From the NCBI GenBank assembly GCA_028710845.1, contig JAQTTI010000002.1:1-14224 (forward strand): a stretch of 14,224 bases of DNA, read 5' to 3'. The translations under genes were made by a program, and so were the position numbers. Below the pieces are notes generated by a model. The model made no database searches. It was not told where the DNA came from and saw only the letters and a program-made list of their open reading frames with translations. The number at the start of each line of letters is the position of its first letter. Within the stretch, counting starts at the first letter, position 1. This document shows, one piece after another, positions 1 through 6,562 of this stretch. The DNA is from Candidatus Omnitrophota bacterium (GTDB lineage: Bacteria; Omnitrophota; Gorgyraeia; Gygaellales; Profunditerraquicolaceae).

Positions 1-777
1 CAAGCCAATATAGGCATTGCCATGGGGCGCACAGGTACAGAGGTCGCAAAGGAAGCGGCGGATATGGTTTTGACCGATGATAATTTTGCATCGATCGAGG
101 CCGCGGTCGAGGAGGGGCGTTGCGTCTTTGATAACTTAAGAAAATTCATTGTTTGGACATTGCCGACAAACGCAGGCGAAGCCCTTGCTACTATGGTTGC
201 CATCTTTGCAGGTCTGGCGCTTCCCGTTGCTCCGGTTCAAATACTTTGGATAAATATGACTACCGCTCTATGTTTGGGTATGATGTTAGCGTTTGAGTCT
301 AAGGAGCCCGATTTGATGCAGCGGCCGCCCCGTGATCCTAAAACGCCGATTATGACCGGGGATCTTATTGCGCGGACAGTCTCTATTGGCGTGCTTTTAG
401 CTCTCGGCGTTTTTGGGCTATTTTTCTATGAAAGAAATAATGGATTCAGTATTGAAGAAGCGCGAACCGCAGCTGTCGGTGTTTTGGTTATAGGAGAGCT
501 TTTTTATCTTTTTAACTGTCGGTCACTGTCGAAGTCAATGTTTGCTTTGGGGATATTTTCGAACCGCTGGCTGATCTCCGGTGTTTTAACTATGATCGGT
601 TTACAAATGCTTTTTACGTATGCTCCTGCAATGAATCGTTTTTTTCATAGTGCTCCGATTTCGCTGGCTGCTTGGGTGCGGATTTTTTTGATAGGCTTGT
701 CTATTTACGGTATTGTTGAAATTGAGAAGTGGGGCCGCAGTTGGTTTTTAAAAAGGTATAAAAATGAAAGCAGATAA
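1..777 (+). CDS. P2-type cation-transporting ATPase, C-terminal part (5' end outside window)
   Basis: This is the C-terminal 258 residues of a P-type ATPase that would pump a cation across the cytoplasmic membrane. The reading frame is open from base 1, so the gene starts upstream. The first residues (NIGIAMGRTGTEVAKEAAD, then LTDDNF) are the end of the phosphorylation domain just before M5. M5 follows (PTNAGEAL, keeping the Asn and Glu that bind cation in SERCA), then M6 (LWINMTTAL), the RPPRDPK loop, and M7-M10 as four hydrophobic segments up to about residue 245. In calcium pumps M6 reads NxxTD; here the Asp position is Ala, so the transported ion cannot be assigned. The DKTGT phosphorylation site lies outside the window. 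The 3' end overlaps miaB by 14 bases, which suggests translational coupling. The family is certain, the substrate is not. Confidence 0.93.
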   Translation, partial: QANIGIAMGRTGTEVAKEAADMVLTDDNFASIEAAVEEGRCVFDNLRKFIVWTLPTNAGEALATMVAIFAGLALPVAPVQILWINMTTALCLGMMLAFESKEPDLMQRPPRDPKTPIMTGDLIARTVSIGVLLALGVFGLFFYERNNGFSIEEARTAAVGVLVIGELFYLFNCRSLSKSMFALGIFSNRWLISGVLTMIGLQMLFTYAPAMNRFFHSAPISLAAWVRIFLIGLSIYGIVEIEKWGRSWFLKRYKNESR

Positions 778-1891
778 GAAAAAAGTTTTCATTCGCAGTT
801 TTGGCTGTCAGATGAATGTGCGGGATTCTGAGATAATTCAGGGTATCTTGCAAAAAAATGGATATTCGGTCTGCGAAAATGACCAAAATGCCGAGATTAT
901 AATTTTTAATACCTGTTCAGTCCGTAAACAGGCAGAAGACAGGGTCTGGAGCCTGATTGGAAGCTACAAGGGTTCTAAAATAATCGGCCTGGTTGGGTGC
1001 ATGGCCCAGAATTATAAAGATAAAGCTTTTTTACGCGATGAAGACGTTAGTTTTGTGGTAGGCCCCCAGGATATACATAAATTGCCGGAAATCCTGGCTA
1101 GAATTCAACCTAAAGGTTTATTAGAACGCAAAATTTGGGAAGTAGATAATCTTAACCGTCCGGAAGAAATATACCATACAGGTTTTTATCAGAATCCCAA
1201 CCATGCTTATGTTGTTATCTCGGAAGGTTGCTCAAATTTTTGCAGTTATTGCGTAGTTCCTTATGTCCGGGGCCCGCTTAGGCACCGCCAAAAAGAAAAG
1301 ATATTAAATGAAATCGAAGCGGCAATCTCCCAGGGGATTACTTCATTTACGCTTTTAGGCCAGAATGTCAATTCATACCTGGACGATGGGTTTAATTTTA
1401 CTGAGTTGTTAAAAGAGGTCAATGCGCTTAAGGGTTTAAAAAAGCTCGGCTTCTTTACTTCCCACCCTAAAGATGCCGGAATCGCTACTTTTAAGGCGAT
1501 AAGGGACCTGGAAAAGCTGGACAAAACATTGCATCTTCCCTTGCAATCGGGTTCTGATCGAGTGCTTAAGCTGATGAATCGAGGCTATAATTCAAAAGAA
1601 TACGTTGCTTTAATAGAAAATTACCGTAAGATTGTAAAAGACGGTTCATTAACTACCGATATAATCGTCGGGTTTCCGACTGAAACGGATAAAGAATTCA
1701 AAGAAACCTGCGATTTAATTAAAAAAATCGGGTTTAACGCCGCCTATATTTTTAAATATTCACCCCGCCCGCAAACAGAAGCGGCAAAAATGGTTGATAG
1801 CGTTGAAAGGCAGGAAAAAGAAAAAAGGCATAAATATGTCCTGGATTTACAAAGAAAGATCTCCAACAAATTAAAAAAGGAAAACAAATGA
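764..1891 (+). CDS. miaB: MiaB, tRNA-2-methylthio-N6-dimethylallyladenosine synthase, lacking TRAM domain
   Basis: Radical-SAM methylthiotransferase that adds a methylthio group to i6A37 of tRNA in the cytoplasm, acting after MiaA. The N-terminal domain carries the three cysteines of the auxiliary 4Fe-4S cluster: C15 (FGCQMN), C51 (NTCSVR) and C79 (VGCMAQ). The radical-SAM cluster ligands are C156, C160 and C163 (CSNFCSYC). Conserved blocks LHLPLQSGSD and TTDIIVGFPTE are present. The protein has 375 residues, against roughly 430-470 for most family members: it stops right after the radical-SAM domain (ISNKLKKENK), where a TRAM tRNA-binding domain would normally begin. The stop codon overlaps the next start (ATGA), so no frameshifted TRAM remnant follows. 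The usual RGREVSRP stretch reads RGPLRHRQ. MiaB rather than RimO or MtaB is supported by the FGCQMN motif and by miaA nearby. Confidence 0.93.
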   Translation: MKADKKKVFIRSFGCQMNVRDSEIIQGILQKNGYSVCENDQNAEIIIFNTCSVRKQAEDRVWSLIGSYKGSKIIGLVGCMAQNYKDKAFLRDEDVSFVVGPQDIHKLPEILARIQPKGLLERKIWEVDNLNRPEEIYHTGFYQNPNHAYVVISEGCSNFCSYCVVPYVRGPLRHRQKEKILNEIEAAISQGITSFTLLGQNVNSYLDDGFNFTELLKEVNALKGLKKLGFFTSHPKDAGIATFKAIRDLEKLDKTLHLPLQSGSDRVLKLMNRGYNSKEYVALIENYRKIVKDGSLTTDIIVGFPTETDKEFKETCDLIKKIGFNAAYIFKYSPRPQTEAAKMVDSVERQEKEKRHKYVLDLQRKISNKLKKENK

Positions 1892-2658
1892 AAAAATTAA
1901 AAGTTTGTTTTTTGCTCTTATCATTCTTTTCTTTTCCGCTTATCTGTAATGCCGCTGATCTGCAATCTTTAAAGGTAGATTTTCTACAAGGAAACTACAG
2001 AAGGGTTATTTTTGAAGGACAACTGCAGGCAGAGGGAGCGGATATCCGGAATCTTGAGGAACTTAACTATATTTTAGGTCTAAGTTATCTTAAAGAGGCC
2101 AAAACGGAGCTAGCCAGGCTTTGTTTCAATAAAATATTAAAAAATAAAAAAAGCAGATTTTTCAACCAGGCCAGTTTGGGCTTAGGCGATTCATTTTTAA
2201 TAGGAGGAAGTTTTAGCGAAGCAGAAGAGGCCTATAACCAGTTAATCATTGAGCAGCCGAATACCCCTTATAAGGGGCAGATATTATACCGCTTAGGCCA
2301 GATTGAATTTAAAAAAGGTAATTACCAAAAAGGAAACGAATACCTGGCTAAAATAAAAAAGGATTTTCCTCTTAGCCCCGAATTAAGGCCAAATAAAGGA
2401 ATTGAAGTTATGCGTAAAGGCGCCGATAAGCCGGTTAAAGAAACGAATGAGCATGCTTTGCAGGCCGGTTTTTTCTCAAGCCAGTCTAATGCGGATAAAT
2501 TCAAGGATCTGCTGGTATCCAAAGGTTTTCCTGCTTATATCGAGAATTCTCAAGGAGGCTTTCGGGTAAAAATAGGAACATTTAAAACAGAGGAGGAGGC
2601 TTTAACCTGGGAAGGCAAGCTTGCCAAAGAAGGGTATCAGTCTAAGCTCTGCGAGTAA
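1888..2658 (+). CDS. Secreted TPR/SPOR-domain protein
   Basis: Exported protein of 256 residues. Residues 1-22 form a signal peptide (MKK start, hydrophobic LLLSFFSFPL core, cleavage likely after CNA). There is no lipobox: the Cys precedes Asn-Ala and the pattern fits signal peptidase I better. Residues about 27-165 are helical TPR-like repeats (for example ADIRNLEELNYILGLSYL, and LYRLGQIEFKKGNYQKGNEY). Residues about 187-256 are a SPOR domain (LQAGFFSSQSNADKFKDLL, then GFRVKIGTFKTEEEA), a fold that binds denuded septal peptidoglycan glycan strands. A periplasmic role in envelope or cell-division upkeep is an inference from these domains. The start overlaps the miaB stop by four bases and miaA begins three bases after its stop, so it sits inside a tRNA-modification operon with no evident functional link. 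Confidence 0.85.
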   Translation: MKKLKVCFLLLSFFSFPLICNAADLQSLKVDFLQGNYRRVIFEGQLQAEGADIRNLEELNYILGLSYLKEAKTELARLCFNKILKNKKSRFFNQASLGLGDSFLIGGSFSEAEEAYNQLIIEQPNTPYKGQILYRLGQIEFKKGNYQKGNEYLAKIKKDFPLSPELRPNKGIEVMRKGADKPVKETNEHALQAGFFSSQSNADKFKDLLVSKGFPAYIENSQGGFRVKIGTFKTEEEALTWEGKLAKEGYQSKLCE

Positions 2659-2661
2659 AAG

Positions 2662-3588
2662 ATGGGTAAAATAAAGAAAAGATTAATTTTTCTAGTCGGC
2701 CCTACCGGAATAGGTAAGTCCGCAGCCGCAATATGCCTGGCCAAAAAAATTAATGGGGAGATAATATCCTGCGATTCTATGCAGGTATACCGCAAAATGG
2801 ATATCATCACCTCTAAGGCTTTAGCTTCCGAAAGAAAGATTGTTAAACACCACATGCTTGATATTCTTGATCCTGGAAAGCAATATGACGTAGCCAGTTA
2901 CCGTAAAGAAGCATTGGCTGTTTGCGACCGGATAATCTCAAAAGGCAAAATACCGCTGTTCGTAGGCGGTTCCGGGCTTTATTATTCGATTTTGATTGAC
3001 GGTTTGTTTGAGCGGGTTGGGGAAGATAGATTGATTCGCTCCAAATTAAATAAAGAAGCTGATAAGCGGGGCAGTAGCTATCTATATAAAAAACTTAAAA
3101 CAATAGATAAGCAGGCCGCCGGAAAGATTCATCCTAACGACACAAGAAGGATAATCCGGGCTCTTGAGGTATATTTAAAAACCGGGAAAAAGATTTCTGA
3201 GCTTCAAATGGAAAGGGCTGGGTTGGGAAAAGAATATGAATTTAAAATTTTCGGGTTAGATATGCCCAGAAACGCCCTTTATGAAAAGGTAAATAATAGA
3301 GTCGAGCGGATGTTTGATTTGGGCATAATCGGGGAAGTAAGGTCTTTACTCAGGTCTAAATTAAGTAAAACCGCCCGTTCTGCTATTGGAATAAATGAAT
3401 TAAAAGGTTTTTTTAAAGGAAATTATAGCTTAGAAGATACCAAAGAACTTATAAAACGCAATAGCCGTAATTATGCCAAAAGGCAGCTTACCTGGTTTAG
3501 GAAAGACCAACGGATAAAATGGATCAAGATTAATCCAGGAGATTCATCTTTTCAAATTGCCAAAAAAATATGGAAAAAGCTCTCTTAG
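2662..3588 (+). CDS. miaA: MiaA, tRNA dimethylallyltransferase
   Basis: Transfers a dimethylallyl group from DMAPP to N6 of A37 in tRNAs that read codons starting with U, giving i6A37, the substrate of MiaB. The P-loop GPTGIGKS is at residues 13-20. The catalytic Asp is D38 in CDSMQVYR (38-44 region), followed by HHMLD and the VGGSGLYY motif. Near the C-terminus RNSRNYAKRQLTWFR matches the family signature, which usually reads TR at the first two positions where this protein has SR. The length of 308 residues is normal. The start is three bases after the upstream stop, with only a weak purine-rich stretch ahead of it. Its last 19 bases overlap the start of hflX. Together with miaB upstream this cluster encodes both steps of ms2i6A37 synthesis. 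Confidence 0.97.
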   Translation: MGKIKKRLIFLVGPTGIGKSAAAICLAKKINGEIISCDSMQVYRKMDIITSKALASERKIVKHHMLDILDPGKQYDVASYRKEALAVCDRIISKGKIPLFVGGSGLYYSILIDGLFERVGEDRLIRSKLNKEADKRGSSYLYKKLKTIDKQAAGKIHPNDTRRIIRALEVYLKTGKKISELQMERAGLGKEYEFKIFGLDMPRNALYEKVNNRVERMFDLGIIGEVRSLLRSKLSKTARSAIGINELKGFFKGNYSLEDTKELIKRNSRNYAKRQLTWFRKDQRIKWIKINPGDSSFQIAKKIWKKLS

Positions 3589-4829
3589 TAAGTATTCAGA
3601 TTAAGACTGATAAAGGCCATTGGAGGATAGAAGATATTTCTTCCGAGCTTGAGGAGTTGGTAACTTCTACTTCGGCCGAAATAATCGGTAATATAATCAG
3701 TATTTGCGATAAACCTACGGCTAACTTTCTTATCGGCAAGGGAAAGGTCGAAGAAATCAGGGCATTAGCCAATGAAGAAGCGGTTGATCTGGTAATATTC
3801 AGCCATGATTTAAGCGGCACACAGCTGCGTAACCTGGAAGCTGCCATCGGCAGAAAAACAATTGACCGGACACAGTTGATCCTCGATATATTTGCCTTGC
3901 GGGCAAAGAGCCCCGAAGGCAAAATGCAGGTTGAATTAGCCCAGCTGCAGTATTTGCTTCCCCGGTTAACCGGTAAGGGAATAGTGTTTTCCAATTTAGG
4001 CGGCGGGATTGGCACCCGTGGTCCGGGGGAAACCAAGCTCGAGATGGACCGGCGGCAAATCCGGAAAAAAATCGATACGCTTAAAGCAAGGATAAGTGAT
4101 TACAGGCAGCATCGTTTAACGGTACATAAAAAAAGGAAAAGCAATAATGTCCCGTCTGCGGTTCTGGTCGGTTACACCTCCGCCGGCAAATCTACCCTGC
4201 TAAACTATTTGACCCAATCCGAACAAGTTACATCCGAAAAATTATTTACTACTCTGGACCCGCTTTCCAAAAGCCTTAAATTGCCGAATGGGCAGAACGT
4301 TATTATTTCAGATACGGTAGGATTTTTACATGAATTACCCCACCATCTGGTTGAAGCATTTAAAGCTACTTTAGAAGAAGTTGTTGACGCCGACCTTCTG
4401 GTGCACGTTTTGGATATATCTGACTCAAGACTTTATCAGCATAACCAGGCCGTCCTGGAAGTTCTTGAAGAAATTGGGGCGCAGGGTAAAACTATCCTTA
4501 CGGCGCTGAATAAAATCGATTTAGTCGAAGACCGCAGCTGGTTTGAAATTACTAAAAAAGATTTTCCCGATTCGGTAGCACTGTCGGCAAAAACAGGTGA
4601 GAATACGGCTGCCTTAATATCGAAAATAGAAAAACATTTCCTGGGGCTCTTAATCAATCTAAACGTTATTATCTCCCATAACCATATGGAATTAGTGGAT
4701 TTTTTTCATCGTAACGCCAAAATACATAAAACCGAATACCTGCCGGACGGGGTAAAAATAAATTTAAGTATCGATAAACAGCTTTATGATAAGATAAGTG
4801 AAAAGAAAGAGTTCAGGATTATCGATTAG
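3570..4829 (+). CDS. hflX: HflX, ribosome-associated GTPase
   Basis: GTPase that binds the 50S subunit and splits stalled or heat-inactivated ribosomes; in E. coli it is heat-shock induced. The N-terminal HflX domain runs to about residue 190 and holds the signatures RTQLILDIFALRAKSPEGK and GGGIGTRGPGETKLEMDRR. The GTPase domain has G1 GYTSAGKST (201-209; most HflX read GYTNAGKST), G3 DTVG (248-251, with the typical GFLHELPHHLVEAFKATLEE following), G4 NKID (314-317) and G5 SAK (339-341). A C-terminal region of about 60 residues completes the 419-residue protein. The start overlaps the miaA end by 19 bases, implying coupled translation. No hfq gene separates it from miaA, unlike in E. coli. 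It is the last gene before the heat-shock promoter at 4857. Confidence 0.96.
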   Translation: MEKALLVSIQIKTDKGHWRIEDISSELEELVTSTSAEIIGNIISICDKPTANFLIGKGKVEEIRALANEEAVDLVIFSHDLSGTQLRNLEAAIGRKTIDRTQLILDIFALRAKSPEGKMQVELAQLQYLLPRLTGKGIVFSNLGGGIGTRGPGETKLEMDRRQIRKKIDTLKARISDYRQHRLTVHKKRKSNNVPSAVLVGYTSAGKSTLLNYLTQSEQVTSEKLFTTLDPLSKSLKLPNGQNVIISDTVGFLHELPHHLVEAFKATLEEVVDADLLVHVLDISDSRLYQHNQAVLEVLEEIGAQGKTILTALNKIDLVEDRSWFEITKKDFPDSVALSAKTGENTAALISKIEKHFLGLLINLNVIISHNHMELVDFFHRNAKIHKTEYLPDGVKINLSIDKQLYDKISEKKEFRIID

Positions 4830-4856
4830 AATATCTAACAAAAATAATTATTTTAC

Positions 4857-4885
4857 TTGACAAATATCAACCGTCATGTTAAAAT
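4857..4885 (+). promoter_or_regulatory. Sigma70-type promoter P1 of the HspR-like gene
   Basis: A perfect -35 TTGACA (4857-4862), a 17-base spacer and -10 TAAAAT (4880-4885), with a TG one base upstream (4877-4878) giving an extended -10. Transcription would start near 4892, leaving a leader of about 15 bases that contains a strong Shine-Dalgarno AGGAGG (4896-4901) five bases before the ATG at 4907. It shares the words TTGACAAA and ATGTTAAAATT with the promoter at 5213. Confidence 0.78.
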
Positions 4886-4906
4886 TTATTCAGGTAGGAG
4901 GGATAG

Positions 4907-5164
4907 ATGCCTGTATTCAGACTGAAGATTCCTGCTGAAGAGCCTGTTTATGTAATCAGCGTGGTTTGTAAGTTAGTGAATATTCCTATCTGGACTTTAC
5001 GCCAGCTGGATAAGGCAGGAGTCGTTAAACCTAAACGCATAGGCAAAAAAAGCCGTCTTTATTCCCTAAAAGACCTCAAAAAGCTGGAATATGTGCACTA
5101 TCTTATGGAGGAAAAAAGAGTTAACCTACACGGGATAAAGATTATATTAGAAAAGGAGGGGTAA
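4907..5164 (+). CDS. HspR-like MerR-family regulator
   Basis: Small DNA-binding protein of 85 residues, essentially a lone MerR-type winged helix. YVISVVCKLVNIPIWTLRQLDKAGVV (residues 15-40) is the recognition helix region; MerR proteins usually read TLRYYE, while HspR reads TLRQYD, as here (TLRQLD). The wing contains SRLYSLKDL, and the closing VNLHGIKIILE (72-82) matches the VNLAGIKRILE motif typical of HspR, the repressor of dnaK operons in actinobacteria and Helicobacter. It lacks the C-terminal tail of full-length HspR. Location directly upstream of hrcA-grpE-dnaK supports a role in heat-shock control. I found no HAIR-type operator (CTTGAGT-N7-ACTCAAG) nearby, so its target site is unknown. 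The last codons contain AAGGAGGGG (5153-5161), an SD-like run with no start codon behind it. Confidence 0.82.
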   Translation: MPVFRLKIPAEEPVYVISVVCKLVNIPIWTLRQLDKAGVVKPKRIGKKSRLYSLKDLKKLEYVHYLMEEKRVNLHGIKIILEKEG

Positions 5165-5181
5165 ATTTTTTTATTCTAATC

Positions 5182-5207
5182 TTAGCACTCAAAGAATTAA
5201 GTGCTAA
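5182..5207 (+). promoter_or_regulatory. CIRCE-like operator (HrcA binding site), one base shorter than consensus
   Basis: The left arm TTAGCACTC (5182-5190) is a perfect match to the CIRCE consensus TTAGCACTC-N9-GAGTGCTAA. The right arm AAGTGCTAA (5199-5207) differs by one base and the spacer is 8 instead of 9. It lies between the HspR-like gene and hrcA, ends five bases before the -35 of promoter P2, and is the expected operator for HrcA autoregulation. Confidence 0.88.
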
Positions 5208-5212
5208 TTTTA

Positions 5213-5240
5213 TTGACAAAAGAACAGGATATGTTAAAAT
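5213..5240 (+). promoter_or_regulatory. Sigma70-type promoter P2 of hrcA-grpE-dnaK
   Basis: Perfect -35 TTGACA (5213-5218), 16-base spacer, -10 TAAAAT (5235-5240) with an extended TG (5232-5233). Transcription would start near 5247, giving a leader of about 38 bases to the hrcA ATG at 5285. The CIRCE-like operator is immediately upstream of the -35 rather than over the start site. Its core words duplicate those of the promoter at 4857. Confidence 0.78.
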
Positions 5241-5272
5241 TACGGCTTGGCGTTGGAAGAAAATATATCCTA

Positions 5273-5278
5273 AAGGGA
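5273..5278 (+). promoter_or_regulatory. Shine-Dalgarno that fixes the hrcA start
   Basis: AAGGGA six bases before the ATG at 5285. The open frame extends upstream to a GTG at 5201, but that codon lies inside the CIRCE arm and upstream of the promoter, so it cannot be the start on the P2 transcript. Confidence 0.75.
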
Positions 5279-5284
5279 CAGAAA

Positions 5285-6019
5285 ATGCGTAGTGTTGATT
5301 ATAATTCACGCCGGAAATCGGTGCTAAGTTCGGCTATTAACCGTTACATCAAGAATGCCGTTCCTGTAGCTTCTGATGATATTGCTGAGGAATTTGATTT
5401 AAGTTCAGCAACTATCAGGAATATATTCTCCGAACTCGATAAGTCTGGTTATTTAAAGCATCCGTATACGTCGGGAGGCAGAATACCGACTGATCTGGGG
5501 TACCGATACTACGTGGATTTCCTAATTCAGCAGATGGAATTAGTGGAAGAGGAAAAGCAGTCTATTCTAAGCGATTGCCAAAGAAAGATTAAGCGCCTTG
5601 ATGATGCGCTTGAAAACACCTCTGAAGTTATCTCTGAGATCACCCATTATGCCGGAATTGTCTCTTTCTTAGAATTACAAGATAAGATCTTTTATAAAGG
5701 AATCAGCCGTATACTTGAACAGCCGGAATTCAAGGATGCCGATAAAATCCGCCTTTTGGTCAGGTTAATCGAAGACAAGAAACGCCTGTTGGATATTATT
5801 AACCGTGATTTTTCGGGTAAAGTGAAAGTTTATATCGGCAGTGAGTTGGGCTGTCCTGAAATGGAAAACTGTTCTTTAATCGTGGCCAGTTTTAAACTAA
5901 AGAATCAACCTTACGGCAGGCTGGCAGTGTTAGGCCCGATGAGGATGGAGTATGAGCATATAATCCCTAAAATGGAGTATATCTCGGAAGTTTTAAACCA
6001 GATTTTAGAGGGTTTTTAA
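5285..6019 (+). CDS. hrcA: HrcA, heat-inducible transcription repressor, compact form
   Basis: Repressor that binds CIRCE and is normally kept active by GroEL. The winged-helix domain is intact: SSATIRN (residues 40-46) is the recognition helix, and TSGGRIPTDLGYRYYVD (62-78) is the family hallmark. The C-terminal effector region is also recognisable (ILEQPEFKD, CPEMENCSLIVASF, GPMRMEYEHIIPKMEYISEVL). The protein has 244 residues, about 100 fewer than the usual 335-350. By comparison with B. subtilis HrcA recalled from memory, the missing part lies between ITHYAGIV (about 119-126) and FYKGISRIL (about 136-144), where the inserted dimerisation domain normally sits. The frame is continuous, so this looks like a compact variant and not a broken gene. 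It is followed by grpE after one base. Confidence 0.93.
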   Translation: MRSVDYNSRRKSVLSSAINRYIKNAVPVASDDIAEEFDLSSATIRNIFSELDKSGYLKHPYTSGGRIPTDLGYRYYVDFLIQQMELVEEEKQSILSDCQRKIKRLDDALENTSEVISEITHYAGIVSFLELQDKIFYKGISRILEQPEFKDADKIRLLVRLIEDKKRLLDIINRDFSGKVKVYIGSELGCPEMENCSLIVASFKLKNQPYGRLAVLGPMRMEYEHIIPKMEYISEVLNQILEGF

Positions 6020-6020
6020 T

Positions 6021-6560
6021 ATGGGCGAACAAAATAAAGAATCAAAAGACGAGCAGAAAAAAACGGATAAAACAGTTTCCTTGAAAGAATCCGAATATTT
6101 AGCTTTACTGGAAGAGGTTAAAAAAGGCCAGGAAAGCCAGGATAAAATGCTTAGGCATCAGGCTGACCTTGAAAATACGCGCAAGCGCCTGGAACGCGAA
6201 AAACAGGAGTTTTTAAAATTTGCTAACGAGGGCCTGATCTTAAGCTTGTTAAATATTCTGGATGACCTTGAGCGGACGGTTGATTTGGCAGAAAACACTA
6301 AACAGGACATCTCTGCTTTTTTAAAGGGCATTGAAATGATCCTTGCCCATTTATATGAAATGCTCAAAGAGCAAGGGGTTAAAGTTATTGACGCAGAAGG
6401 TAAAGTTTTTGATCCAAACTATCATGAGGCTTTGATGCAGGTAGAAAATAAGGAATTACCCGATCACACAATAGTAGAGGTTTTGCAAAAAGGATATTTA
6501 ATTAACGAGCGCGTACTACGTACGGCCAAAGTAAAAGTTTCCAAAAGGATGGGAGGTTAA
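6021..6560 (+). CDS. grpE: GrpE, nucleotide exchange factor of DnaK
   Basis: Cytoplasmic co-chaperone that drives ADP release from DnaK. The 179-residue protein has a charged, disordered N-terminus (1-20), a long coiled-coil helix (about 25-85, including LRHQADLENTRKRLEREKQEF), a helical bundle (LLNILDDLERTVDLA) and the C-terminal beta domain with the family signature (GVKVIDAEGKVFDPNYHEAL, then GYLINERVLRTAKVKVSK). The length is normal. The start is one base after the hrcA stop, with GAGGG upstream at a spacing of about nine bases. The gene lies in the standard hrcA-grpE-dnaK-dnaJ order and is expected to share CIRCE/HrcA control from P2. Confidence 0.96.
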   Translation: MGEQNKESKDEQKKTDKTVSLKESEYLALLEEVKKGQESQDKMLRHQADLENTRKRLEREKQEFLKFANEGLILSLLNILDDLERTVDLAENTKQDISAFLKGIEMILAHLYEMLKEQGVKVIDAEGKVFDPNYHEALMQVENKELPDHTIVEVLQKGYLINERVLRTAKVKVSKRMGG

Positions 6561-6562
6561 TT

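Noticed and set aside
3596..4036. A 146-residue minus-strand open frame opposite hflX.
   Set aside because: It lies wholly within the highly conserved HflX N-terminal domain, and its product resembles no known protein.
4841..4854. Perfect A/T palindrome AAAATAATTATTTT after hflX as a terminator.
   Set aside because: It contains no G-C pair and would leave no loop of workable size unless the stem is shortened to a few A-U pairs; no T-run beyond the palindrome itself.
4857..4870. TTGACAAATATCAA read as a half-match to a HAIR operator for HspR.
   Set aside because: Only TTGA and TCAA match, and the spacing is wrong for CTTGAGT-N7-ACTCAAG; the left part is explained by the -35 box.
5146..5180. 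ATTAGAA and TTCTAAT as a terminator stem after the HspR-like gene.
   Set aside because: A seven-pair A-T stem with a 21-base loop is too weak, and no T-run follows the right arm.
5201..5284. GTG at 5201 as an upstream start adding 28 residues to HrcA.
   Set aside because: The codon is inside the CIRCE right arm and upstream of the P2 promoter; the added residues match nothing in HrcA, and ATG 5285 has a good SD.
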